From Streptacidiphilus anmyonensis (GTDB lineage Bacteria; Actinomycetota; Actinomycetes; Streptomycetales; Streptomycetaceae), in contig NZ_BBPQ01000045.1 in the NCBI RefSeq assembly GCF_000787855.1, forward strand, positions 23,148 to 64,947: a stretch of 41,800 nt of DNA, read 5' to 3'. Positions 25,644 to 32,411 of the stretch are shown one piece after another. The notes under the pieces are model-generated. The model searched no databases and was not told where the DNA came from. It saw only the letters and a list, made by a program, of their open reading frames with translations. The position numbers were made by a program, and so were the translations under genes. Positions within the stretch are counted from its first letter, which is position 1. Each line of letters starts with the position of its first letter.

Positions 25644-25672
25644 TTGACAGTTATATGGTCCAGACCAATCAT
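25644..25672 (+). promoter_or_regulatory. Chitinase promoter with DasR-type operator (dre)
   Basis: TTGACA (25644-25649) is followed by TGGTCCAGACCA (25656-25667), one base different from the published Streptomyces dre core TGGTCTAGACCA. The box fills the spacer of the putative promoter (weak -10 AATCAT at 25667-25672), so bound DasR would block RNA polymerase. DasR is the GlcNAc-responsive repressor of chitinase genes. Confidence 0.75.
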
Positions 25673-25723
25673 TGGCAGGGCTCAGACACGTCACTGCACC
25701 ACTCCACCCCACGGGAGTCCTGC

Positions 25724-27463
25724 ATGAGATCAGTCCGCGCCCTACTCACCGCCGCGCTGCTCGGCGCCGGCCTGGCCGCCGTCGCCGCCCCCACCGCGCA
25801 CGCGGCCAACACGCCCGTCCCCGCCCACGTCTTCTCGCCCTACTTCGAGGCGTACAGCGGGGACAACCCCGCGACGCTCTCGTCCCAGTCCGGCGCCAAG
25901 TACCTGAGCATGGCCTTCATCCAGGCCGCCACCAAAGGCTCGTGCACCGCCTACTGGGACGGCGACACCAGCCAGCCGATCAGCTCCTCGACCTTCGGCA
26001 GCCAGATCGCCTCGATCCAGGCAGCCGGCGGGGACGTCGTCCCCTCCTTCGGCGGCTACACCGCCGACGACACCGGCACCGAGATCGCCGACAGCTGCAC
26101 CAATGTCAACTCCATCGCCCAGGTGTACGAGAGCGTGATCACCACCTACGGCGTCACCAGGATCGACCTCGACACCGAGGACAACTCGCTGACCAACAGC
26201 GCCGGCATCGACCGCCGCAACAAGGCGATCGCGCAGGTGGAGTCCTGGGCCGCGAGCACCGGACGCACCGTCCAGTTCTCCTACACCCTGCCGACCACCA
26301 CCAGCGGTCTGGCCGCGAGCGGTCTCGCGGTGCTGCAGAACGCCGTCCAGAACAACGCCCGCGTCGACGTGGTCAACATCATGACCTTCGACTACTACGA
26401 CGGCGCCACGCACGAGATGGGCACCGACGCCGAGCACGCGGCCACCGGACTCGAAGGCCAGCTCGCGCAGCTGTACCCGTCCAAGAGCGCCGCGCAGCTG
26501 TGGAACATGATCGGCATCACCATGATGCCGGGCATCGACGACTACGGCGCCGCCGAGACCACCACCGTCGCCGACGCGTCGAACGTCGAGAGCTGGGCCG
26601 CCGGCAAGGGCCTGGCCGAGCTGTCCTTCTGGGCGCTGGAGCGCGACAACGGCGGCTGCCCCGGCACGGGCGGGTCCGACACCTGCTCCGGCATCAGCCA
26701 GAACACCTGGGACTTCAGCCACGCCATGGAGCCGTTCACCAGCGGCGGCGGGCAGACCCAGAACGACTTCTCGCTGAGCCTCAACCCCTCCTCCGCCTCG
26801 GTCGCGCAGGGCGCGTCGGCGACGGCCACCGTCTCCACCGCCGTCACCTCCGGCAGCGCGCAGAGCGTCAGCCTGAGCGCGAGCGGCGCGCCGTCGGGCG
26901 TCAGCGTCTCCTTCAGCCCGGCGTCGGTCACCGCGGGCGGGTCCAGCACGCTCACCGCGACCGTCGGCTCCTCCGTCGCCGCCGGGACCTACCCGATCAC
27001 GGTCACCGGCACCGCCGCCTCCGGCAGCCACAGTGCCGCCTACTCGCTGACCGTCACCGGCACCGGCGGGGGCGGCGGCAGCGGCAGCCTGGTCAACGGC
27101 GGTTTCGAGAGCGGCAGCCTCAGCCCCTGGACCTGCCAGAGCGGCGGCGGCGTCGTGTCGACCCCGGTCCACAGCGGCAGCCACGCGCTGGCCGTCGTGC
27201 CGAGCTCGTCCGCGACGGGCGAGTGCGACCAGTCGGTCACCCTCCAGCCGAACCACAGCTACACGCTGACCGGCTGGGTCCAGGGCTCCTACGCGTACAT
27301 CGGCGTGAGCGGCGGCGCCAGCGCCAGCACCTGGTCCTCCAACGGCAGCTGGAACCAGCTGACGGTGCACTTCACCACCGGCAGCAGCGGCGCGGTCACC
27401 GTCTTCGTGCACGGGTGGTACGCGCAGGGGAACGTCTACGCGGACGACTTCACCCTGGCGTAG
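25724..27463 (+). CDS. Secreted GH18-type chitinase with Ig-like and carbohydrate-binding domains
   Basis: 579 residues; ATG with GGGAG 7 nt upstream. Signal peptide ends near AHAAN. The catalytic domain (about 30-345) shows TRIDLDTED, a variant of the GH18 DGxDxDxE motif in which DG is replaced by TR but the catalytic Asp150 and Glu152 remain; YTLP, VNIMTFDYYDG and FWALERDNGG are other GH18 positions. Then a Ser/Ala-rich Ig-like domain (about 350-445), a short Gly linker, and a C-terminal module beginning LVNGGFESGSLSPWTCQ, like CBM 4/9/16-type modules. It cleaves chitin or a related glycan outside the cell. A DasR box in its promoter fits chitin control. Confidence 0.9.
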   Translation: MRSVRALLTAALLGAGLAAVAAPTAHAANTPVPAHVFSPYFEAYSGDNPATLSSQSGAKYLSMAFIQAATKGSCTAYWDGDTSQPISSSTFGSQIASIQAAGGDVVPSFGGYTADDTGTEIADSCTNVNSIAQVYESVITTYGVTRIDLDTEDNSLTNSAGIDRRNKAIAQVESWAASTGRTVQFSYTLPTTTSGLAASGLAVLQNAVQNNARVDVVNIMTFDYYDGATHEMGTDAEHAATGLEGQLAQLYPSKSAAQLWNMIGITMMPGIDDYGAAETTTVADASNVESWAAGKGLAELSFWALERDNGGCPGTGGSDTCSGISQNTWDFSHAMEPFTSGGGQTQNDFSLSLNPSSASVAQGASATATVSTAVTSGSAQSVSLSASGAPSGVSVSFSPASVTAGGSSTLTATVGSSVAAGTYPITVTGTAASGSHSAAYSLTVTGTGGGGGSGSLVNGGFESGSLSPWTCQSGGGVVSTPVHSGSHALAVVPSSSATGECDQSVTLQPNHSYTLTGWVQGSYAYIGVSGGASASTWSSNGSWNQLTVHFTTGSSGAVTVFVHGWYAQGNVYADDFTLA

Positions 27464-27467
27464 CGGG

Positions 27468-27501
27468 GCTGCTCAGTTCGCGAGGCTGCTCAGTTCGCGA
27501 G
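27468..27501. repeat. 17-bp tandem duplication at the convergent gene ends
   Basis: GCTGCTCAGTTCGCGAG occurs twice without a gap. The second copy contains the last codons and stop of the lipoprotein gene; the first copy is an extra, untranslated duplicate of that gene end. Confidence 0.9.
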
Positions 27502-27999
27502 GACGGGAACGTCGATCCTGACCATCCCCGCGATGCCGAACTGCAGCATCACCGGAACGGTGCCGCCCGGCTTCAGGGCGGCGCCGTTCGTCAGCACCAC
27601 CTTCGGGCCGTTCGCCGCGCCGAAGGAGGCGGTCGAGCCCGAGCCGATCAGCACGCCGGCGACCGACTTCGCGTTGTCGGCGGCGCCGTCCAGCGTGGCC
27701 ACCTTGCCCTGGACCGCGGCCAGCGCGAGGTGCTCGGTGACCGGGCCGGAGTTGGTCACGCCCATCTCCAGCTGCGCGCCGCCCGTCGCCCCGAGGTGCA
27801 CGGCAGCCTTGTCGATCCTCAGGTCGACGTTGCGGCCCTGCACCGAGTAGTCGGTGCCGTCCGCGCCGACCGACGCCGAGGACTGCGCCGTGCCGGGAAG
27901 CTCCCGCTGGACGCCGCCGCTGGCGCAGCCGGACAGGGCGAGCGCGGCGGACAGGGCCAGGGCGGGAAGCGCGATCGCGGCGCGGGAACGGGGACGCAT
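27490..27999 (-). CDS. Lipoprotein, PCu(A)C/DUF461-like
   Basis: 169 residues with a clear lipoprotein signal (LSAALALSGC, lipid on Cys near residue 24). The mature part has a spacer, then a beta-sandwich-like domain (DLRIDKAAVHLGATGGAQLEMGVTNSGPVTEHL ... KPGGTVPVMLQFGIAGMVRIDVPV). It resembles the small streptomycete lipoproteins related to PCu(A)C copper chaperones, but the Met/His copper ligands are not evident here, so copper binding is doubtful. No strong ribosome site precedes the ATG. Confidence 0.75.
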   Translation of the reverse strand: MRPRSRAAIALPALALSAALALSGCASGGVQRELPGTAQSSASVGADGTDYSVQGRNVDLRIDKAAVHLGATGGAQLEMGVTNSGPVTEHLALAAVQGKVATLDGAADNAKSVAGVLIGSGSTASFGAANGPKVVLTNGAALKPGGTVPVMLQFGIAGMVRIDVPVLAN

Positions 28000-28217
28000 A
28001 GCAGCATTATCGCCACCCGCCCACGGCGCCCCCGCGCCCGGGGTGCCGGTACCGGCGACCACCGGCGACCACCGGGGGCACACGTCCGGACGGGCGACTT
28101 GGCGTCGTGCCGACCGGGGGCGGCGGCGGGGGGAGCGCAGAGTGAAGCTGTGCACACGAAGGGCGACCGAGGTGCGAACATCGGCCCGGCGTCCCCCGAC
28201 CACAGCAAGGAGCAAGC

Positions 28218-28655
28218 ATGCGCAAGCCCTCACGGCTGGCAGCCGCCGGGGTCCTCGCGGCCGGTCTGGTACTCGGCGCCTGCGGCGTGGCGAGCGCCGA
28301 CGCCACCGCGAACGGGGTGGCGACCAACTCGCCGGGCTTCCTGTCCGGCAACCTGATCCAGGTCCCGGTCCACATCCCGGTCAACATCTGCGGCAACACG
28401 GTCAACGTGCTCGCCGCCGGCAATCCGGCGGGCGGCAACCTCTGCGTCAACGGCGAACACGTGGTCGGCGCCGGCCACGAGATGGGCGCGGACCACGAGA
28501 TGGGCGCCGGCCACGAGATGGGCGCGGACCACATGGCGTGGCAGCACCACTGGTGGCAGCACAGCGACGCGGCGACCGACCAGAACCGCGGTGACGACCA
28601 GAGCCAGGCCGACGACCAGAGCCAGAGCGACGACCACGGCCAGGACTGCGATTGA
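28218..28655 (+). CDS. Chaplin with long Met/His/Asp-rich C-terminal tail
   Basis: 145 residues; AAGGAG precedes the ATG. A signal peptide (MRKPSRLAAAGVLAAGLVLGACGVASA) is followed by one full chaplin domain (ANGVATNSPGFLSGNLIQVP ... VNICGNTVNVLAAGNPAGGNLCVN, with the two conserved Cys). Chaplins are amyloid-forming surfactant proteins that coat aerial hyphae. Unlike short chaplins it continues for about 70 residues: three and a half GHEMGA/DHEMGA repeats, a His/Trp patch (MAWQHHWWQHSD) and a DDQSQ repeat ending in Cys. There is no sortase motif or C-terminal membrane helix, so it is not a normal long chaplin. Metal binding by the His/Met/Asp tail is inference. Confidence 0.88.
   Translation: MRKPSRLAAAGVLAAGLVLGACGVASADATANGVATNSPGFLSGNLIQVPVHIPVNICGNTVNVLAAGNPAGGNLCVNGEHVVGAGHEMGADHEMGAGHEMGADHMAWQHHWWQHSDAATDQNRGDDQSQADDQSQSDDHGQDCD
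28473..28535 (+). repeat. 18-bp tandem repeat in the chaplin tail (GHEMGA/DHEMGA)
   Basis: Units begin at 28473, 28491, 28509 and (partial) 28527, in frame, alternating GGCCAC and GACCAC starts, which gives HEMG repeats. Confidence 0.88.
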
Positions 28656-28717
28656 TACCGATCCCGTCCGCCCGAAGCACCGCGCGCTCTGACGCGCCGT
28701 CACCCCCGATAATACGC

Positions 28718-28752
28718 ATCGGCCCTGCTCCCGAGCATGGAGCAGGGCCGAT
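28718..28752. terminator. Bidirectional terminator between convergent chaplin genes
   Basis: A perfect 14-bp stem (28718-28731 with 28739-28752) and a 7-nt loop, between the stops of the long-tailed chaplin (plus) and the next chaplin (minus). Confidence 0.82.
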
Positions 28753-28811
28753 CCGTGTGCCGCGGACGACGCCGCGGACGATGCGACGGCTGGCGCCGCG
28801 CGCGCTGGCAG

Positions 28812-29057
28812 TCAGCCGACGTTGGCGGCGTGGTTGCCGAAGGCCGGGTTCAGCAGGCCGACCACGTTGGCGGAGTTGCCGACCACGTTGACCGGGATGT
28901 GGACCGGCAACTGCAGCTCGTTGCCGCTGACCGCGCCCGGGGAGTTCGAGGCGTCGCCGCAGGCGTGGGAGCTGGCGAAGGCGGCACCGGCCCCGGCCGC
29001 GACGACCGCACCGGCGGCGACGGAGGCGACCATGGCGCCCTTCAGAACGTTCGACAT
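28812..29057 (-). CDS. Short chaplin lacking the conserved Cys pair (ChpE-like)
   Basis: 81 residues. Signal peptide MSNVLKGAMVASVAAGAVVAAGAGAAFAS, then a chaplin domain SNSPGAVSGNELQLPVHIPVNVVGNSANVVGLLNPAFGNHAANVG. The usual CGN...C pair is VGN...A, as in S. coelicolor ChpE, which also has no Cys in the domain. One Cys remains before the domain (SSHACGDAS), which could form intermolecular disulfides (inference). It is the only minus-strand member of the locus and is divergent from the next chaplin across 363 bp. Confidence 0.9.
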   Translation of the reverse strand: MSNVLKGAMVASVAAGAVVAAGAGAAFASSHACGDASNSPGAVSGNELQLPVHIPVNVVGNSANVVGLLNPAFGNHAANVG

Positions 29058-29420
29058 GACTCTCGATTCCTCGCACGTGTGGAGCACGTTTGGACCACGC
29101 CACCGGGTCCGACCGGGGCGGGGCCCGCGGTCACCGAACCGCAGGCACCGAGCCCAACGAGGCCGGTTCGCAGCCGTCACCGGCCATTTTCGACATTCAC
29201 CCGGACGACGGATTCCACCGAACATGCGCCCATTCGGGTGGAGCTGGAGTTGACCCATGTCCTCGTGAACGAAAGGTCGTTGGAGAGTCCGGATGAACAA
29301 GAGCGGAACACGGCGAACGCCCCCGGCCGGATCGAGACCCGAGACGCACCGGAGCAGCGAGGCCTGACCGCCGATCCCGAGATCTTCGTACCAAGAGAAT
29401 CACGAGAGGGGACACCTCCC
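29058..29420. other. Divergent chaplin promoter region
   Basis: 363 bp between divergent chaplin genes with no convincing gene. It must hold both promoters; I could not pick out clear -35/-10 pairs. The plus-strand gene has a purine-rich AGAGGGGAC ribosome site at about 29405-29413. Confidence 0.4.
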
Positions 29421-29663
29421 ATGCTCAACACCAAGCGCGGCCTTCTGGTCACCGTCGCCGCGGCCGGCCTGCTCGCCGCCGGTGGTGGCGTCGCAGCCGC
29501 CAGCAGCACCGCTCAGGGCACCGCGGCCAACTCGCCGGGCTTCCTGTCCGGCAACCTGGTCCAGGTCCCGGTCCACGTCCCGGTCAACCTGTGCGGCAAC
29601 ACGGTCAACGTGATCGCCCTGCTGAACCCGGCGTTCGGCAACCACTGCGCCAACGAGGGCTGA
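29421..29663 (+). CDS. Short chaplin
   Basis: 80 residues: signal peptide (LLVTVAAAGLLAAGGGVAAA) and one chaplin domain, TAANSPGFLSGNLVQVPVHVPVNLCGNTVNVIALLNPAFGNHCANEG, with both conserved Cys. Secreted, expected to assemble into amyloid fibrils on the aerial surface, possibly anchored by partner chaplins. Its own terminator follows. Confidence 0.93.
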   Translation: MLNTKRGLLVTVAAAGLLAAGGGVAAASSTAQGTAANSPGFLSGNLVQVPVHVPVNLCGNTVNVIALLNPAFGNHCANEG

Positions 29664-29684
29664 TCTCCCGTCCTCGCAAGCGTG

Positions 29685-29713
29685 GGGCCCGGCCGCGAGC
29701 AGCGGCCGGGCCC
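29685..29713 (+). terminator. Terminator after short chaplin
   Basis: A 12-bp perfect GC stem (29685-29696 with 29702-29713), loop GAGCA, then TTCCTCC. It lies 21 nt after the stop codon. Confidence 0.85.
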
Positions 29714-29873
29714 TTCCTCCATCGAAGCGATGTGCGATCGGCTGTCCGAGTGGTCGTTCGAGTCGGCTCGTGACCGCGCGGTCCGACGCTCGTTTCGTCA
29801 TGCGTCCCCTCCTTTTTCGAAGGGGCGCTCGGAAACGCACACCAGCAACATCCCAGACCGAAGGGTTCCCATC

Positions 29874-30113
29874 ATGAGCAAGGTCATCAAGGCCGCCGCG
29901 CTTGGCGCCGCCGCCGCTGCCGTCACCCTCGTCGGCGCGGGCATCGCCTCCGCCGACTCCACCGCGAACGGCGTCGCCGCCAACTCCCCGGGCTTCCTCT
30001 CCGGCAACCTGGTCCAGGTCCCGGTCCACATCCCGGTCAACGTCTGCGGCAACTCGGTCGACGTGGTCGGCCTGCTGAACCCGGCGTTCGGCAACGCCTG
30101 CCTCAACAAGTAA
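29874..30113 (+). CDS. Short chaplin
   Basis: 79 residues: signal peptide (IKAAALGAAAAAVTLVGAGIASA) and the domain ANGVAANSPGFLSGNLVQVP ... VNVCGNSVDVVGLLNPAFGNACLNK with both conserved Cys. The leader contains GAAGGG before ATG. Only 26 nt separate it from the next chaplin, so the two are an operon. Confidence 0.93.
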   Translation: MSKVIKAAALGAAAAAVTLVGAGIASADSTANGVAANSPGFLSGNLVQVPVHIPVNVCGNSVDVVGLLNPAFGNACLNK

Positions 30114-30139
30114 GGCACGTCCAAGATTGGAGATCCACC

Positions 30140-30385
30140 GTGCGTAAGCTCACGACCGCAGGCGCCGTCTCCCTCGCCTCCGTCGGCCTGCTGACGGGCG
30201 CCGCGGGAGCCGCCTCGGCCGACGCAGGGGCGAACGGCGTCGCCGCCAACTCCCCCGGCGCCGTGTCCGGCAACGCGATCCAGGTGCCGGTCCACATCCC
30301 GGTCAACCTGTGCGGCAACTCAATCGACGTGATCGGCGCGCTGAACCCCGCGTTCGGCAACACCTGCGAGAACGCGCCCTGCTGA
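30140..30385 (+). CDS. Short chaplin with an extra C-terminal Cys
   Basis: 81 residues from a GTG with GGAG 8 nt upstream. Signal peptide ends near AASADAG; the domain is NGVAANSPGAVSGNAIQVPV ... LCGNSIDVIGALNPAFGNTCENAPC. In addition to the two usual Cys there is a third as the last residue, giving an odd number and a free thiol that could cross-link chaplins (inference). Second gene of the pair starting at 29874. Confidence 0.93.
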   Translation: MRKLTTAGAVSLASVGLLTGAAGAASADAGANGVAANSPGAVSGNAIQVPVHIPVNLCGNSIDVIGALNPAFGNTCENAPC

Positions 30386-30420
30386 CGCCCTGCTGACCCT
30401 CACCCAGCAAGGCGGGTCCG

Positions 30421-30458
30421 CCGCGTCCCCCGCGCCTCGTCGGTGCGGGGGGTCGCGG
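30421..30458 (+). terminator. Probable terminator after the chaplin pair
   Basis: GC-rich hairpin with a one-base bulge (30421-30433 with about 30445-30458) after the stop at 30385. No T run. Confidence 0.55.
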
Positions 30459-30488
30459 TGCGCCCATCACCGGATCGGGAGACCCTCC

Positions 30489-30878
30489 ATGAAAACGGCC
30501 CGCGCAGCGGCGTTCGGCACCCTTCTTCTCTCCGTGGCCGGCCTCGTCGCCGCCTCCCCTGCCCAGGCGGCCGACTCGTCCCGGGCGGCCGGAACCTCCT
30601 CCGGCGCCCAGCCCAAGGCGGCCCTGCAGCCGCTCTCCGTCAGCCCCACCGTCACCGGGCTGACCGCGGCGGTCCCGAACGTGGTCCGCCCCGCGAAGGA
30701 CTTCCGTCTCGACCCGCTGGCCAACTCCGCGGCCGACCCGCTCAACAACGGCGTCGCCCTCAAGCCCGACCAGGGCGGGCCCGTCTCGACGCAGCCGGTC
30801 ACCTCCGGGTTGAGCAACGGCGGCGGGCTGACCAGCCTGCCCCTGGTCGGCGGAGTCGCCGGCCTGCTGCCGGGCTGA
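30489..30878 (+). CDS. Small secreted protein of unknown function next to chaplins
   Basis: 129 residues; GGGAG precedes the ATG. Signal peptide ends SPAQAADS. The mature part has no Cys and no chaplin domain; it is rich in Pro, Val, Leu, Asn and Gly, with the segments PTVTGLTAAVPNVVRPAKDF, LDPLANSAADPLNNGVALKP and a hydrophobic end (GLTSLPLVGGVAGLLPG). Such amphipathic, low-complexity secreted proteins occur in streptomycetes, but I know of no assigned function. A strong terminator follows. Its position suggests an aerial-surface role (inference). Confidence 0.78.
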   Translation: MKTARAAAFGTLLLSVAGLVAASPAQAADSSRAAGTSSGAQPKAALQPLSVSPTVTGLTAAVPNVVRPAKDFRLDPLANSAADPLNNGVALKPDQGGPVSTQPVTSGLSNGGGLTSLPLVGGVAGLLPG

Positions 30879-30912
30879 TCCCCACCGCGCGGCCTCGTCG
30901 CCACGCAGACCT

Positions 30913-30952
30913 CCGCCGGTCCTGCCTACTCCTCCTTCGGCAGGACCGGCGG
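30913..30952 (+). terminator. Terminator after the 30489 gene
   Basis: A perfect 14-bp stem (30913-30926 with 30939-30952) with a 12-nt loop, followed by ATTCTTGC. It also separates the plus-strand gene from the convergent gene ending at 31003. Confidence 0.82.
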
Positions 30953-31002
30953 ATTCTTGCTGCTCAGGACTCGGGACCCCGCAGGGCCCCCGGGATCACG
31001 GG

Positions 31003-31680
31003 TCAGCCGCGCGCGGAGTTGAGGGCGCCGTCGGCGCTGGCGACGACGTCCTGGACGGGCTGGATCAGGTTGGCGTCCGGGGTCCGCTGGTCCAGCGAGA
31101 GCTGGCCGCCGGGCGCGCTCTGCACGCGCGGCGGGGTGACCTCGGGCTGCAGCCGGGTCAGGTCGAGCTGCGGCAGCCGGGTGTCGGTCGTCGGCGCCGC
31201 GTAGGGCAGCGAACGGCCCTGGTAGGTGACCGGGTGGCCGACGCCGAGCGCGGCGCTGACGGCCTTGAGCGGCGCGGCCGGGACGGCCAGCCGTGCGCCG
31301 CCGTCGTGGACGGCGCCGTCGGCGGCCGGCATCGGGGCGGTCAGGCCCAGCTCCGGCGTGCGGTCCGCCGAGTCGAGGGCCGGCAGCAGCGGGTCGGGGA
31401 TCAGCGCGTGCTGGTCCCGGCCCTGCACCGGCGGCTTGAGCGGCATGGCCGGCATGCTGCCGGCGAGTCCGCTGTCCGAGTGCTGCCCGGTCACGTGCTG
31501 CACCAGCGTGCCCAGCGGCACGGCGAAGGGCACCTCCATCCGGCCGACGCTCTGCTCCAGCGCCTCCTGCTGCTGCGGCGAGAGCGGTTCCGCCTGGGCG
31601 CTGGTCGCGCTCACCGCGGCCAGGACCGGCGCCGCGCAGGCCGCCAGGGCGACGGCCGTTCCGCGGAGGGACTTGTTCAT
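31003..31680 (-). CDS. Secreted Pro/Leu-rich protein of unknown function next to rodlins
   Basis: 225 residues from an ATG with AGGAG 7 nt upstream. Signal peptide MNKSLRGTAVALAACAAPVL ... ATSAQAEP. The mature protein starts with a short helix (SPQQQEALEQSVGRMEVPFA), then is rich in Pro, Leu, Ala and Asp without Cys, with loosely repeated PxLP/PxLDxA/LTxP phrases (PLLPALDSADRTPELGL, LPQLDLTRLQPEVTPP). Probably largely extended or disordered. I do not recognise the family. Divergent from the first rodlin gene across 285 bp, so the two may share control. Confidence 0.75.
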   Translation of the reverse strand: MNKSLRGTAVALAACAAPVLAAVSATSAQAEPLSPQQQEALEQSVGRMEVPFAVPLGTLVQHVTGQHSDSGLAGSMPAMPLKPPVQGRDQHALIPDPLLPALDSADRTPELGLTAPMPAADGAVHDGGARLAVPAAPLKAVSAALGVGHPVTYQGRSLPYAAPTTDTRLPQLDLTRLQPEVTPPRVQSAPGGQLSLDQRTPDANLIQPVQDVVASADGALNSARG

Positions 31681-31886
31681 CGTGAAGCTCCTGACGCTCC
31701 GGTACGAGGCATGGGTTGGGGGCAAGGGTTGAGGGCGATTCAACAACGCCGAAGGGGTGGAGATTTCAGAAATCCACCCGTACGGCCCAGTACCTGCCCC
31801 GGAATTCCCTCCGTCGCTCACGAATTTCCCCCTTGCGGGTGAGTGACGGTCAGGCACGCGCGCCATCGGATTCCCTCGATCGGAGT

Positions 31887-31915
31887 CGCAACCACGTTGC
31901 CCCCGGTCTCGTTGG
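31887..31915 (+). promoter_or_regulatory. Candidate sigma-BldN-type promoter of the first rodlin gene
   Basis: CGCAAC (31887-31892) and CGTTGG (31910-31915) are 17 bp apart and about 50 bp before the rodlin start. From memory, sigma-BldN promoters carry CGTAAC-like and CGTTG-like elements with this spacing. One mismatch per element; not tested. Confidence 0.4.
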
Positions 31916-31965
31916 TTTGTGTGCCAGCACGACGGATTGATAGGTGTTCAGAAAGGCGCGCAGCA

Positions 31966-32304
31966 ATGCTCAAGAAGTCCTTTGCCGGTGTCGGTATGGC
32001 GGTGGCCGCTTTCGCGGCGACGGTCACTCCGGCGATGGCCATCGGCAACGCGGACGGCATGGCCAGCTCTGTGGAGGGCCCGGGCGGCACCAACGTCACC
32101 GGGACGTGGGGCAACGACAGCCCCAACTTCCACTTCCTGGACAACCCGAACATCTGCCTGCCCGAGATCCACCACGTCCAGGTCGGCCTCGTGCCGATCC
32201 AGGCGGACGTGCCGATCGGCAACCAGCAGCTGCACCAGACCTGCAACGTCGGCCAGGCCACCCAGTCCACGGGCGACGGCGCGGCCTCGCACCTGATCGG
32301 CTGA
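31966..32304 (+). CDS. Rodlin family protein (copy 1)
   Basis: 112 residues. Signal peptide MLKKSFAGVGMAVAAFAATVTPAMA followed by a mature domain starting AIGNADG. IGNADG..., VGLVPIQADVPIGNQQLHQTCNV and GDGAASHLIG line up with RdlA/RdlB of S. coelicolor (MAIGDD, IGLVPIQ, NQQC, DGALAHLL). Two conserved Cys (ICLPEIHH and TCNVGQ). Rodlins organise chaplin fibrils into the rodlet layer of aerial hyphae and spores. First of three tandem copies; purine-rich GAAAGG lies upstream of the ATG. Confidence 0.88.
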   Translation: MLKKSFAGVGMAVAAFAATVTPAMAIGNADGMASSVEGPGGTNVTGTWGNDSPNFHFLDNPNICLPEIHHVQVGLVPIQADVPIGNQQLHQTCNVGQATQSTGDGAASHLIG

Positions 32305-32346
32305 TCGGGTTCCACGCGCAGTTCCGCAGCACCCGCAGCACCCGCA

Positions 32347-32376
32347 GTGCGCAGTACCGAAGTGCGCAGTACCGAA
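32347..32376. repeat. Two exact 15-bp tandem repeats before rodlin copy 2
   Basis: GTGCGCAGTACCGAA occurs twice without a gap, preceded by GCAGCACCC-type repeats (about 32325-32346). It occupies most of the 107-bp gap between rodlin copies 1 and 2. Confidence 0.9.
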
Positions 32377-32411
32377 CGAACGATCTGAACCAACTCACCA
32401 GGAGAAATCCC

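Noticed and set aside
24704-25723. Long upstream extension of the chitinase frame
   Set aside because: It is the antisense of the MerR gene; the signal peptide and ribosome site fix the start at 25724.
28020-28200. BldN-type promoter before the first chaplin
   Set aside because: No CGTAAC/CGTTG pair with 16-17 bp spacing is visible.
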